Below, in pieces: positions 25,209 to 33,984 of a stretch of 60,206 bases of DNA. The translations under genes were made by a program, and so were the position numbers. Source of the DNA: Firm-04 sp045642925. GTDB lineage: Bacteria; Bacillota; Clostridia; Oscillospirales; Ruminococcaceae. Every line of letters begins with the position of its first letter. The stretch's first letter is position 1. The notes below the pieces were generated by a model that was not told the origin of the DNA, ran no database searches, and saw nothing but the letters and a program-made list of their open reading frames with translations. Location of the stretch: positions 1 through 60,206 of the forward strand of contig JAZUJW010000111.1 of assembly GCA_045642925.1 (NCBI GenBank), given 5' to 3'.

Positions 25209-26936
25209 ATGGCATCAAACGGAAAAATCGCTATTATTTTTTCCGATTTTAAAAATGACTACAATGACGGCTATATTCTGGGCATCCAGAAACAGGCAAA
25301 CATCTATGGCTATCAGACCTTTACCTTTTCCATGCCGCAAAGCAGCGAACTCTATACCAACGAGGAAGAATGGGTGTTCGAACTCATTGACTACGATTTG
25401 TATGATGGTGTCATTTTCGTAGAGCGCAGTTTTGCCGCACACCGCAATCTCATCGTGCCCATCGAAGAATCTCTGAAAACAAAATGTCACTGTCCCATTG
25501 TCGTCATCGGCGCTTCCGAAAATTTCCCGAATGTGGTGCGGCTTGAAAATCAGAATGGCTTTGAAAAAGTCGCAGAACACCTGATTTCGGCGCATGGCTG
25601 TCAGAACATTTTCTGTCTGGGCGGCGACCGCAACATCCCCGACAGCAGAATTGACGGCTTCATCCATGTCATGCAGAAAAACGGTCTGCCCTGCGGCGAA
25701 GACAATGTGCTGTACGGCGGCTACTGGATTCCCTGCGCAGAAACCCTTGCGAAAGATATCGCTTACGGCAATGTCGAAAAGCCCGATGCAGTCATGTGCG
25801 TGAATGATGAAATTGCGTATGCACTGATAAAAAAGCTGTATCATTACGGCGTGCGCGTTCCCGAAGACCTGCTTGTGACAGGCTTTGACAATGCGCCGTA
25901 TGCCATGAATGATGCACTCACCATCACAACATTTGAAGCAGATACAAAACATTGCGGATGCAGGGCAATGGCGCTGCTGTATGCACAGATCACAGGGCAG
26001 GCGCCCGAAACGATTCCCGCAAAGCAGCTGCATCTGATTACAGGCGAAAGCTGCGGCTGCGGCACAAAACGTGCATTCAATATCCGCGCAAAGCTGGACT
26101 TACTCCAAAAACTGGAAACCGCCAACATGGAGTACCGCAACAGCCGCTTTGAGGAAAAGCTTTATCAGGTCAATACACAAGAGGAATTCTCCCAATTCAT
26201 TAAAAATCATAAGTATCTGATTCGTGACCAGATCAGCGTCAGTGTGAACCGTATGGAACGGGATGCGGAAGAAGCCACCTGCATTTATTTAAAAGACTAT
26301 CTCATCAATGGTGAAACCGTCCCATTTCGTGCAAAAAATTTATACCCTGATTTGTTTTCATTCGGTGCGATCAAGAATGTGCATATTCTGCCGCTGGTAT
26401 TCGACCGCAGAATTTACGGCTTCATGACGATCGGTTATGCAGAGGAAAATGTTTTTACGTATATTGCAAAGCAATTTGCCAACCGCTTGGCAATCGGCAT
26501 GGAGATCCTGGCAGTACGGCAAAATACAGTCACATCAGAACCGCAGATGGAACAGGACGAAACCGAAGACGAGATTTTCTCCGTCAAGCAGGATGCGAAA
26601 AAAGCAGTCGCTTCGATTTTCGTCATCAAAGAGGGTTCGATGCACAAGGTGCTGGTTGACAACATCCTGTATTTTGAATCCTTCGACAAGCGCGTCTATG
26701 CGGCACTAAAAAGCGGAAAATATGAAGTTAAACAGCGGTTATTCGAAATCGAAGAACTGCTGGCAGAGAAGAATTTCTACCGCATCTCGAAGTCGATTCT
26801 TGCGAACATGGATAAAGTTGTCGGGTATAAGACCGCTACAGACAGAACACTGTGCGCAATGCTGGTCAATAAAGACGAACTGCGCGTATCACGCAATTAC
26901 ATGGAAGATTTCAAAAAGAAGCTTGCATTACGATAA
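25209..26936 (+). CDS. Periplasmic-binding-fold sensor fused to LytTR DNA-binding domain
   Basis: Protein of 575 residues from MASNGKIAIIFSDF (GGGGGA site upstream; the longer frame is rejected). Residues 1-290 match the LacI-type ligand domain: HLISAHGCQNIFCLGG, SRIDGF, PDAVMCVNDEIAYALIKKLYHYGVRVPEDLLVTGFDNAPYA. Residues ~300-450 look GAF-like. Residues ~470-575 are a LytTR domain (KVLVDNILYFESFDKRVYAAL through RVSRNYMEDFKKKL). There is no signal peptide, so it senses a cytoplasmic ligand, probably a sugar, and binds DNA directly: a one-component regulator. LacI-type sensors usually carry HTH, AraC or GGDEF partners, so LytTR is unusual. It likely controls itself and the divergent gene. Confidence 0.85.
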   Translation: MASNGKIAIIFSDFKNDYNDGYILGIQKQANIYGYQTFTFSMPQSSELYTNEEEWVFELIDYDLYDGVIFVERSFAAHRNLIVPIEESLKTKCHCPIVVIGASENFPNVVRLENQNGFEKVAEHLISAHGCQNIFCLGGDRNIPDSRIDGFIHVMQKNGLPCGEDNVLYGGYWIPCAETLAKDIAYGNVEKPDAVMCVNDEIAYALIKKLYHYGVRVPEDLLVTGFDNAPYAMNDALTITTFEADTKHCGCRAMALLYAQITGQAPETIPAKQLHLITGESCGCGTKRAFNIRAKLDLLQKLETANMEYRNSRFEEKLYQVNTQEEFSQFIKNHKYLIRDQISVSVNRMERDAEEATCIYLKDYLINGETVPFRAKNLYPDLFSFGAIKNVHILPLVFDRRIYGFMTIGYAEENVFTYIAKQFANRLAIGMEILAVRQNTVTSEPQMEQDETEDEIFSVKQDAKKAVASIFVIKEGSMHKVLVDNILYFESFDKRVYAALKSGKYEVKQRLFEIEELLAEKNFYRISKSILANMDKVVGYKTATDRTLCAMLVNKDELRVSRNYMEDFKKKLALR

Positions 26937-26946
26937 ATGAAGGAAC

Positions 26947-26981
26947 ATCCCCACACCGCTATCAACGCAGGGTGCGGGGAT
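26947..26981 (+). terminator. Weak terminator after the LytTR-sensor gene
   Basis: Stem ATCCCCACACC/GGTGCGGGGAT with one mismatch; only a short, interrupted T run follows. Confidence 0.5.
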
Positions 26982-27048
26982 ATTGTATTTCATAGAGCAT
27001 TTTATCACAATATTTGGTAAGGCATCACGAAATCACGCAAAATTAACC

Positions 27049-27077
27049 TTGCATTATTAATAGTAATGCGTTATAAT
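27049..27077 (+). promoter_or_regulatory. Promoter with palindromic spacer for the dockerin/LRR gene
   Basis: TTGCAT (27049-27054) and TATAAT (27072-27077), 17-nt spacer. An inverted repeat GCATTA/TAATGC (27051-27069) fills the spacer and could be an operator. Confidence 0.7.
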
Positions 27078-27171
27078 TTAAGATAACACCGTCCCAAGCA
27101 TGACTGACAATTTGGCAGTGCTGCCTTTATCATCATACCATATCAAAAAACATCAACGCAAGGAGGTACTC

Positions 27172-28671
27172 ATGCAAAAACAATTTTTCAGTATGTGCAG
27201 CGTATTTCTGGTCGCTGTCAGCACCATTCCGTCATTCACCCTGCCTGCCGCCGCAATGACGGAAACCACAATCGAAAAAGACGGCTATTCCTTCCAACTA
27301 CAGAACTATTCCGAATCGGCGATCGACTTTGTGCCGCAATCCAACGGCTGTTACAATGCCTCATGGACACAAAACGAGGAATCTCTGAATCTGGAATTCG
27401 GCGCATTCGAACCGCTTGATACAACGACTCATGTCATGGAATACGGGGACATTGTCCGTTATTATGAAGCGGATTTCAAAACCGATGGCAATGCGTATCT
27501 GGCATACACAGGCTATTTTAATGTACCGCAGAAAGAAGCGGGACTCACAATGACTGTTGACTTCAATATCGTCGAAGCATGGGGCTCTGTGAAGCCGGTT
27601 GAAGGCGCAAATTCCCCACTCAAACTCGGCACCATCTGTTCAGACGATAAAGAATACGACCTATACAAATGCACCTCTGCGATGACATCCGTCACAGGAG
27701 AGCGCAAAATTGCGTATAGCTATTACAGTGTTTGCAGCCAATCCCCTGCCAAAGTCAATGAAAACAATCATCTCAGCGGTACTGTGACAATATCGAATCA
27801 TCTGAAAGCATGGGCAGCCCTCTCAAATGGGTTGGACAGCAATGCGGGTGACGATTTTGACTACCCGTTCTACAACCTCGGACTGGGTGTCTATGCCTTC
27901 CAAAACAGCGGCAGCGTTGATATTCAAAGGAGCGAAGCAGTCAAGGCGCCCTCTGAAATGAAACTTTTGACGTTGGGTTCGGAAACGCATGAACCTTCAG
28001 CAGGCGACCTCATGCTTTTCAATAGCGGCTGTATCTCCGGTGATTTCACACTTCCCGACACATTCACACAGATAGACGATAATATGTTTAGCGACTGCCA
28101 ACTGCTGCATTCCATCACCATCCCGAACACTGTGACTGACATTGGCGAAAATGCATTTCAAAATTGCTCGAAATTAACGAAGCTCTCGATTCCTGACAGC
28201 GTAACACACATCGGCAAATATGCATTTGCAGGTTGTGAGGCACTGACCGAAATCACCATTCCCGAAAAAGTGACCGCCATCGAGGAAGGCGCCTTCTCAG
28301 GCTGTTCGAGTCTGAAAGAAATCACCTTCCTGAACGGTGACCTCAGCTTTGATGACACAGTATTCGCTGACTGCAGCAATGTTACCATCAAAGGATACAG
28401 CGGTTCTGCTGTGGAAAAATCCGCAAACAAATATAATCTCCCGTTTGAAGCAAGTGAACCGTCTGTTGTACCTGTCGGAGCGCTTGGTGATGTCAACGAA
28501 GACAACGATGTGAACATTTCCGATGTGATCGTGCTTTCCCGCTACATCTCGGAAGATGCTACCATCACGATCTCGGCGCAGGGACTTATCAACGCAGACC
28601 TTGACAGTGACAATCAGATCAATATGAATGATGTCAACATGATGCTCCGCAAAATCGCCCATCTGGATTAA
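27172..28671 (+). CDS. Secreted LRR protein with C-terminal type I dockerin
   Basis: Protein of 499 residues from MQKQFFSMCSVF (AGGAGG 5 nt upstream). Signal peptide to about residue 29. Residues ~30-285 are a beta-rich domain of unknown type. Residues ~300-410 hold four or five BspA-type LRR_5 repeats (ITIPNTVTDIGENAFQNCSKL). Residues ~440-499 are a complete type I dockerin with two calcium loops, GDVNEDNDVNISDVIVLSRYI and ADLDSDNQINMNDVNMMLRKI. It should dock to a cohesin scaffold on the cell surface (cellulosome-type complex) or a free cohesin. No scaffoldin is in the window. Confidence 0.9.
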   Translation: MQKQFFSMCSVFLVAVSTIPSFTLPAAAMTETTIEKDGYSFQLQNYSESAIDFVPQSNGCYNASWTQNEESLNLEFGAFEPLDTTTHVMEYGDIVRYYEADFKTDGNAYLAYTGYFNVPQKEAGLTMTVDFNIVEAWGSVKPVEGANSPLKLGTICSDDKEYDLYKCTSAMTSVTGERKIAYSYYSVCSQSPAKVNENNHLSGTVTISNHLKAWAALSNGLDSNAGDDFDYPFYNLGLGVYAFQNSGSVDIQRSEAVKAPSEMKLLTLGSETHEPSAGDLMLFNSGCISGDFTLPDTFTQIDDNMFSDCQLLHSITIPNTVTDIGENAFQNCSKLTKLSIPDSVTHIGKYAFAGCEALTEITIPEKVTAIEEGAFSGCSSLKEITFLNGDLSFDDTVFADCSNVTIKGYSGSAVEKSANKYNLPFEASEPSVVPVGALGDVNEDNDVNISDVIVLSRYISEDATITISAQGLINADLDSDNQINMNDVNMMLRKIAHLD

Positions 28672-28675
28672 ACAT

Positions 28676-28715
28676 GAAAAACCCCGCCTGCAAATTGCTT
28701 TGCAGGCGGGGTTTC
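28676..28715. terminator. Bidirectional terminator between convergent genes
   Basis: Perfect 16-bp stem AAACCCCGCCTGCAAA/TTTGCAGGCGGGGTTT with a 4-nt loop, usable from both sides. Confidence 0.9.
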
Positions 28716-28734
28716 TATTTCTGGTTGCTTTTGA

Positions 28735-30951
28735 TTATTTATTCGGGCTAAGCTGATACAGCTGAGAATTATTGTAGGTAGCAAGGGTGTTGCCCTTGGT
28801 ATCCTTAATTCTGACATTACCTGTTACAGCAATTGCAATTTTCTTGTTTCTCCAGAGAGTCACATCGCTGTCCTGCAAGGTCACTGTTCTTTGACCGCTT
28901 CTGGTATTGTAGAAATACAGTGTAGAAACATTGGACTTTGCAGTGTTCTTGAACAGACCGTTTGCACCGCCGAGTGTCGGGGTAGACTGTGTGCTGCCGG
29001 AAGTTGCATACGGGAAGGTGATCGAAGAAAGCTTATTGCAGCCATAGAATGCGCCATTGCCGATGCTGGTCAGCTTGTTGCAGTTGCTCAGATTCAAAGA
29101 AGTCATGTTGTTGCAAGCATAGAATGCTTCGTTAGCAATCGTGGTCAGAGAAGGTGTGCCGGAGAAGTTCACTGTGGTCAGTGCAGCCGGATCCTGGCAG
29201 TAAGTAAATGCGAAGTTGCGAATAGTTGTTACTGTTGCAGGAATCGTAAGCGTCTTTACATTAGAAAGCATACTCTTGCCGGGGCCCTGACGGAATTCAT
29301 CACCGATCATTGTAACGGTGTAGGATTTGCCATCTTTTTTGACAGTGCTGGGAACAGTCAGAGTATCTGCATTCACTTCGAATGTACCGATCAGTGCAAC
29401 AGTGGAGGTGCTCAGGGTACGATAGATACCGCCCTGATACTGGAAGCAGTCACTTGTCGGGAACGCATTGTATGCTGTGGAGATGCCACCTGTACCATAA
29501 GTTGTCTGCGGGAAGGAAACCGTAGAAAGCGCATCGCAGCGTAAAAATGCACGACTGCCGATCGTTTTCAGCTTGGAGCATTTGCTCAGGTCAAGATTGG
29601 TCATTTTGTCGCAGCAAAGGAATGCTTCAGAAGCAATCGTGGTAAGAGAAGGTGTACCGGAGAAAGTCACTGTGGTCAGTGCAGCCGAATCACCCTGATA
29701 TGTAAATGCAAAAGAACGAATGGTGGTAACAGTAGCAGGAATGGTGATGCTCTTCAAATTCGCAAGTTTGCTCTTTCCAGGACCCTGACGGAAGTCTTCA
29801 CCGATTTCAGTCACGGTGTAGCTCTTTACATAGCTCGGAACAACGAAACTTGTTTTTGCTGCTTCGAACGTACCGATAAATGCACAGGTAGTAGAGGTGA
29901 TGGGGCGATAAATGCCGCCGCTATACAAGAAGCAGCCGCTCGGAACTGCATTATATGCCATTTTGACATCCGAGTCGCCGGTTCCGAAAATATAACCATC
30001 CGCTTTGGAAAGATTTGCAAAATAAGACAATTTCGTCTGGTCATTTGTATCAACGATCAAATCACCGTTGACATCATATTCAGGTGCATCAATGCCTGAT
30101 TTCAGATTGCCGTCTACGAGATAGGTATTCTTAAAGCAATCAATATCATCTCTGTCGATTTTGCCATTCAAGTTGAAGTCACCCTGAATAATCGGACGTT
30201 CAACAGCAACAGCGAACTTTCTCAGATAGTCTTTTGTAACCTGCACAGTGTGTTTCGTATTCAGGTCATCATAGTAATAAGACTTGTCCCAGTTGATCTG
30301 ACAGTCATTCAGATTGCCGTTGCAGTCAGCAAAAACGATTCTGTTACCATCAATGGCGGTGATGAAAATGCTGTGTCCCTGTTCGCGTTCTTTTTGTGTT
30401 TTTGTCCGCTCGTCATAATCCTTCACTATAAACGAAAGACGAACCTGGTCACCGACCTGCGGCTCATAAAGTTTGTTGCCGCCAACTGTATAATTGATTA
30501 TGCCGCCTTTTTCAATTTTATAATGTACAAATTTATTTGTACCCCAGATATCTCTTGCAAGTTTTCTTGCAAATCCATAGCACTGCGGCAGAGTCGTTGC
30601 AGATAATGCATCGGGATCCGGACTATACGAGATCGTGACGTGCTTATCGCTGACCGGATACGGACACACAGATGCGTATGTGCACTCGTTTTTGCCGTGT
30701 GCATCATGGTTGCAAGGAGACCACGAATACGTATTTTCGTCCTGTTTGCTCTGATCGATGTGATTCCAGTAAGAATCTTTCGGGAATCTTTTCTGTTCAT
30801 TTGCGATGCGGGTATTCCAGTTCGCAAGGATGGTGCTGAGGAGCAGCGGCTTCGTAGCAGTCGCTGCATCTGCCTGCATCGTGGGGAATGCAGTTGCGGT
30901 CATGCCCGTGATGACTGTCGCCGACAGCAAAAGGGAAATAAGCTTTTTCAT
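28735..30951 (-). CDS. Secreted CHAP-like peptidase-dockerin-LRR protein
   Basis: Protein of 738 residues from MKKLISLLLSATVI (GGAGG upstream). Signal peptide to about residue 31. Residues ~35-250 contain QCYGFARKLA (Cys), GHSIFITAI (His) and VFADCNG (Asn/Asp), the order of a CHAP/NlpC-type Cys peptidase or amidase. An internal dockerin-like pair of calcium loops follows (GDFNLNGKIDRDDIDCFKN, YDVNGDLIVDTNDQTKLSYF). Residues ~325-660 are two tandem copies of a ~155-residue LRR module. The end reads VTGNVRIKDTKGNTLATYNNSQLYQL. A dockerin in mid-chain is less common than at the C-terminus. Likely a wall-associated hydrolase. Confidence 0.85.
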   Translation of the reverse strand: MKKLISLLLSATVITGMTATAFPTMQADAATATKPLLLSTILANWNTRIANEQKRFPKDSYWNHIDQSKQDENTYSWSPCNHDAHGKNECTYASVCPYPVSDKHVTISYSPDPDALSATTLPQCYGFARKLARDIWGTNKFVHYKIEKGGIINYTVGGNKLYEPQVGDQVRLSFIVKDYDERTKTQKEREQGHSIFITAIDGNRIVFADCNGNLNDCQINWDKSYYYDDLNTKHTVQVTKDYLRKFAVAVERPIIQGDFNLNGKIDRDDIDCFKNTYLVDGNLKSGIDAPEYDVNGDLIVDTNDQTKLSYFANLSKADGYIFGTGDSDVKMAYNAVPSGCFLYSGGIYRPITSTTCAFIGTFEAAKTSFVVPSYVKSYTVTEIGEDFRQGPGKSKLANLKSITIPATVTTIRSFAFTYQGDSAALTTVTFSGTPSLTTIASEAFLCCDKMTNLDLSKCSKLKTIGSRAFLRCDALSTVSFPQTTYGTGGISTAYNAFPTSDCFQYQGGIYRTLSTSTVALIGTFEVNADTLTVPSTVKKDGKSYTVTMIGDEFRQGPGKSMLSNVKTLTIPATVTTIRNFAFTYCQDPAALTTVNFSGTPSLTTIANEAFYACNNMTSLNLSNCNKLTSIGNGAFYGCNKLSSITFPYATSGSTQSTPTLGGANGLFKNTAKSNVSTLYFYNTRSGQRTVTLQDSDVTLWRNKKIAIAVTGNVRIKDTKGNTLATYNNSQLYQLSPNK
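28995..29960 (-). repeat. Tandem duplication of an LRR module
   Basis: Two ~480-bp units in the gene above (about 29480-29960 and 28995-29475) encode near-identical segments, each with GGIYR, IGTFE, FRQGPGKS, ITIPATVTTIR and FSGTPSLTTIA. DNA similarity is still clear. Confidence 0.8.
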
Positions 30952-31027
30952 ATAAGCCTCCAATAATAAGAAATTTTGTTCTGTCAGAAATGAAAAATCG
31001 TTCATTTCACCGAAAGTTGTCTATGCC

Positions 31028-31056
31028 ATTATACCGATTGTATGTAATAATGTCAA
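31028..31056 (-). promoter_or_regulatory. Promoter of the CHAP-dockerin-LRR gene
   Basis: Minus-strand TTGACA (31051-31056) and TATAAT (31028-31033), 17-nt spacer; consensus in both boxes. Confidence 0.85.
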
Positions 31057-31201
31057 GTAAAAAGTATAAAAATTGTATGTCTGTAAATAAATAAACAAAC
31101 ATTTTATATGATTATGTGAAGATTATATGCAATAATCGGAGCATCTTGCGTACTATTATTTACTTGCAGATATGATAGTTTTCACATCTGCCTTACGAAA
31201 T

Positions 31202-31771
31202 TCATCCAAAAGGATATGCGGTCAGAACCCCAAGCGCCGCCGAAATCAAGATCAAAGTAATGGATGACAGCTTTTTGTGAAAGCATTTCTCTGCAATGCA
31301 ATATACTGCCGTCAGCAAAGCAAAAATCACCACGGAAATCCAATCCGCCGCAATCTCCCCTGTTATGGAAATCCCCAGCGTACTCCAAAGCAATGTCAGT
31401 CCTGTGGAGAGAATCAACGCGGCAATGATTGGCCGCACGCCTTTCATGAATGATTTAAAATACGGATTCTGCGTGCATTTCTTGAGCACAGCCGCAATCA
31501 GCAGAATGATCAGAAAGGATGGCAGTACCACGCCAAGTGTTGCGCATACACTGCCAAAAAAACCGCCCTGAACAGAACCAATGAACGTGGCAGTATTGAC
31601 GGCGATCGGGCCGGGCGTGGATTCTGCAATCGCAATCACTTCCACCAATTCATTGTCCGTCAGCCATTGTTTTTTCTCAACGACCACTTCCTTGATCTGC
31701 GCGATCATCGCATACCCACCGCCGAACGTAAACAATCCGATTTGAAAGAACGTACGAAATAATTCCCACAT
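31202..31771 (-). CDS. Chromate transporter family protein, single half
   Basis: Protein of 189 residues from MWELFRTFFQIGLFTFGGGYAMI, the ChrA family start. Conserved WLTDNELVEVIAIAESTPGPIAVN is present; five or six membrane helices follow. Firmicutes usually carry two half-size genes side by side, or a fused full-length protein. No second half is near here. It may work as a homodimer, or the partner may be elsewhere. The substrate may not be chromate. AAAGGAAA precedes the ATG. Confidence 0.85.
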   Translation of the reverse strand: MWELFRTFFQIGLFTFGGGYAMIAQIKEVVVEKKQWLTDNELVEVIAIAESTPGPIAVNTATFIGSVQGGFFGSVCATLGVVLPSFLIILLIAAVLKKCTQNPYFKSFMKGVRPIIAALILSTGLTLLWSTLGISITGEIAADWISVVIFALLTAVYCIAEKCFHKKLSSITLILISAALGVLTAYPFG

Positions 31772-31805
31772 AGCAAGTTTCCTTTCCCTGTATAATGTCC
31801 TGTTC

Positions 31806-31834
31806 ATCATATCATAATGCACAGACAATGTCAA
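31806..31834 (-). promoter_or_regulatory. Promoter of the chromate transporter gene
   Basis: Minus-strand TTGACA (31829-31834) and TATGAT (31806-31811), 17-nt spacer. Confidence 0.75.
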
Positions 31835-31876
31835 GAAAAGCCGTACACAAAAAATATGTTGAAATGAATTTTTCTC

Positions 31877-31906
31877 TTGACAAATACTATATACTTATGA
31901 TATAAT
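31877..31906 (+). promoter_or_regulatory. Promoter of tRNA-Leu
   Basis: TTGACA (31877-31882) and TATAAT (31901-31906), 18-nt spacer, 15 nt before the tRNA. Confidence 0.85.
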
Positions 31907-31920
31907 AGTTTTTATGATAT

Positions 31921-32006
31921 GCCGCTGTGGTGGAATTGGCAGACACAAGGGACTTAAAATCCCTCGAAAGTTAAATTTCGTACCGGTTCAAGCCCGGTCA
32001 GCGGCA
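31921..32006 (+). tRNA. tRNA-Leu (anticodon TAA)
   Basis: An 86-nt class II tRNA. Acceptor arms GCCGCTG/CAGCGGC with discriminator A; anticodon stem AGGGA/TCCCT with loop CTTAAAA, anticodon TAA at 31955-31957; long variable arm; T loop GGTTCAAGCCC. CCA is not encoded. Reads UUA/UUG codons. Confidence 0.97.
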
Positions 32007-32020
32007 TCAATAAACAACAT

Positions 32021-32053
32021 AAAATCGGACTTTTTCGGAAGTCCGATTTTTTT
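32021..32053 (+). terminator. Terminator of tRNA-Leu
   Basis: Stem AAAATCGGACTT/AAGTCCGATTTT with a 6-nt loop and seven Ts. Confidence 0.9.
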
Positions 32054-32097
32054 ATGCTTTTGCTTCGGGAATCCAATCGGTAATAGCGGAAAATGAA

Positions 32098-32131
32098 AAA
32101 GCATCTTCTATGGTATCTTAGAAGATGCTTT
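32098..32131 (-). terminator. Terminator of the ABC exporter operon
   Basis: Stem AAAGCATCTTCTA/TAGAAGATGCTTT, loop of 8, T run on the minus strand. Lies 45 nt after the last stop. Confidence 0.85.
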
Positions 32132-32175
32132 GTTATGGCTGAAATGATGGAATTTTCTTTCGCAGGAACAAAGAA

Positions 32176-33984
32176 TCAGGTTGCCTGACCTGCAAACTGT
32201 GTCATATAGAGGTCGTAGTATTTGCCATGCTGTGCAAGCAATTCCTCGTGATTGCCGCTTTCGACGATCTTTCCCTGATCCATGACGATGATCTGGTCGG
32301 CATCCTGAATGGTCGAAAGGCGGTGCGCGATAATCAGGCTGGTACGGTCTTTCATGAGCTGATTCATGGCGTTCTGGATATTCAGCTCCGTGCGCGTATC
32401 GACATTGGAGGTTGCTTCATCAAGAATCAGAATTTGCGGATAAGAGAGGAACGCTCTGCCGATGGCGATGAGCTGCTGTTCGCCCTGAGAAAGGCTGACA
32501 CTGGTCTGCGAGAGCATTGTGTCGTACCGGTCGGGAAGCTTTTTGATAATTTTGTCGCAGTAGCTGAATTCTGCTGCACGGTCGAGTTCTTCCTGTGTCG
32601 GATTTTGTACTGCATAGGCGATATTTCCGCGGATGGTATCCGAAAACAGCTTGGTGTCCTGCAAAACAATGCCGATGCTGTCGCGGAGGTCACCGAGGGC
32701 GATATCCTTGATATTCTGTCCGTCCAGAAGGATTTCGCCGCTGTCGATGTCGTAGAATCGCATGAGCAGGTTGATGATAGTTGTTTTGCCGCTGCCTGTC
32801 GAGCCAACGAGCGCAATTTTTCTGCCCGATTCGATTTTGAGAGAAAAGTCAGAGATGATGCGCTTTTCCGGAACATAGGAGAAGTTGACGTTCTTGAACT
32901 CGATGATGCCGCGGACATTGTTGACGTCAATGTGCTTTCCTTCGAAATGTTCAGAGTCGGCATCGAGGATGGAGAACACGCGCTCTGCGCCTGCGATGGC
33001 TGTCTGGATCTCACCATAAAGCTGGGATAGTTCGTTGATGGGGCGTGAGAACTGTTTGGAATAGATGATGAAAGCAGAGATCACACCGACCGTGATGTAG
33101 CCTTTGAGCGCAAAATACGCGCCAAACACAGATACGATGACGAAAGAAATGTTGCTGAGCATATTCATGACAGGACCCATGCAATTACTGATGCTTTTGG
33201 CGATGATGCCTGTCACGGTGAGGTTATCAGCGGTCTTGGTAAAGGAGCGGATGACGCTGTCCTGCTGATTATAGGCAGAGATGGTCTTGTAATTGGTGAC
33301 CATTTCTTCAACAGTGCCGTTCAGTTCGCCGAGCAAAGTCTGCTGTTTAACGTAATATTTCCGCATTCGTTTGGTAATGAAGCTGGTAAACATGACCGTC
33401 AGGAAAATGGTAGAGCAGGAAAGGAGTCCGAGCGGCACGCTGTAATAGAGCATCATGATGAATGTGCCGATGAGCGTCAGGACACCCGAAAACAGAGAAC
33501 TCAGCGAGGAGGAGATGATACTGGAAATGTTTTCGACATCGTTGGTCATGCGGCTGATGAGGTCGCCGTGGGAGTGCGAATCCAGATAGGAAATCGGCAG
33601 ATGCACGATTTTGTCGAACAGGGTTTTTCGCAGTTTGGTGACGATGCGCTGGCTGAGTGAAGCACTCAGATAGCCTTGTACAAGCGTAGCGGCACCGTGA
33701 ATCAGATAAGTAATCAGCATCAGCACGAGGAAATACGGCAATCTGTCGAAATTTCCGGAAACAATCTGGTCAATGGCGGAACTTTGAAAGCTTGGCGCAA
33801 TGACCGATGCAATGACGCAAATCAGTACGACAACGCCCATGATAGATACAAACAGCGTTTCCGAGCGGAAAAATGCAAGCAACCGTTTCAGTGTCGCACC
33901 GACATTTTCGGCTTTTTCGATCGGTTTGCCCATGTTGCCGCGGTTTCTGCCGAAGCTGGGCGTTTTGGATGGTGCATCAGCCAT
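32176..33984 (-). CDS. ABC exporter half-transporter, subunit with canonical Walker B
   Basis: Protein of 602 residues from MADAPSKTPSFGRN; the open frame runs further back but overlaps the preceding gene. Six membrane helices (~40-330), then the nucleotide-binding domain with GSTGSGKTT, signature VSLSQGEQQ (degenerate from LSGGQ) and Walker B LILDEATS with the catalytic Glu. Its start overlaps the preceding gene's end by 8 nt. With that gene it forms a heterodimeric exporter of the BmrCD/TM287-288 type. The N-terminal ~25 residues are polar. Substrate unknown; drug, lipid or peptide are all possible. Confidence 0.92.
   Translation of the reverse strand: MADAPSKTPSFGRNRGNMGKPIEKAENVGATLKRLLAFFRSETLFVSIMGVVVLICVIASVIAPSFQSSAIDQIVSGNFDRLPYFLVLMLITYLIHGAATLVQGYLSASLSQRIVTKLRKTLFDKIVHLPISYLDSHSHGDLISRMTNDVENISSIISSSLSSLFSGVLTLIGTFIMMLYYSVPLGLLSCSTIFLTVMFTSFITKRMRKYYVKQQTLLGELNGTVEEMVTNYKTISAYNQQDSVIRSFTKTADNLTVTGIIAKSISNCMGPVMNMLSNISFVIVSVFGAYFALKGYITVGVISAFIIYSKQFSRPINELSQLYGEIQTAIAGAERVFSILDADSEHFEGKHIDVNNVRGIIEFKNVNFSYVPEKRIISDFSLKIESGRKIALVGSTGSGKTTIINLLMRFYDIDSGEILLDGQNIKDIALGDLRDSIGIVLQDTKLFSDTIRGNIAYAVQNPTQEELDRAAEFSYCDKIIKKLPDRYDTMLSQTSVSLSQGEQQLIAIGRAFLSYPQILILDEATSNVDTRTELNIQNAMNQLMKDRTSLIIAHRLSTIQDADQIIVMDQGKIVESGNHEELLAQHGKYYDLYMTQFAGQAT

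Noticed and set aside
27172..28671. Operon of the dockerin/LRR gene with the upstream LytTR-sensor gene
   Set aside because: A hairpin follows the sensor gene and a strong own promoter precedes the dockerin gene.
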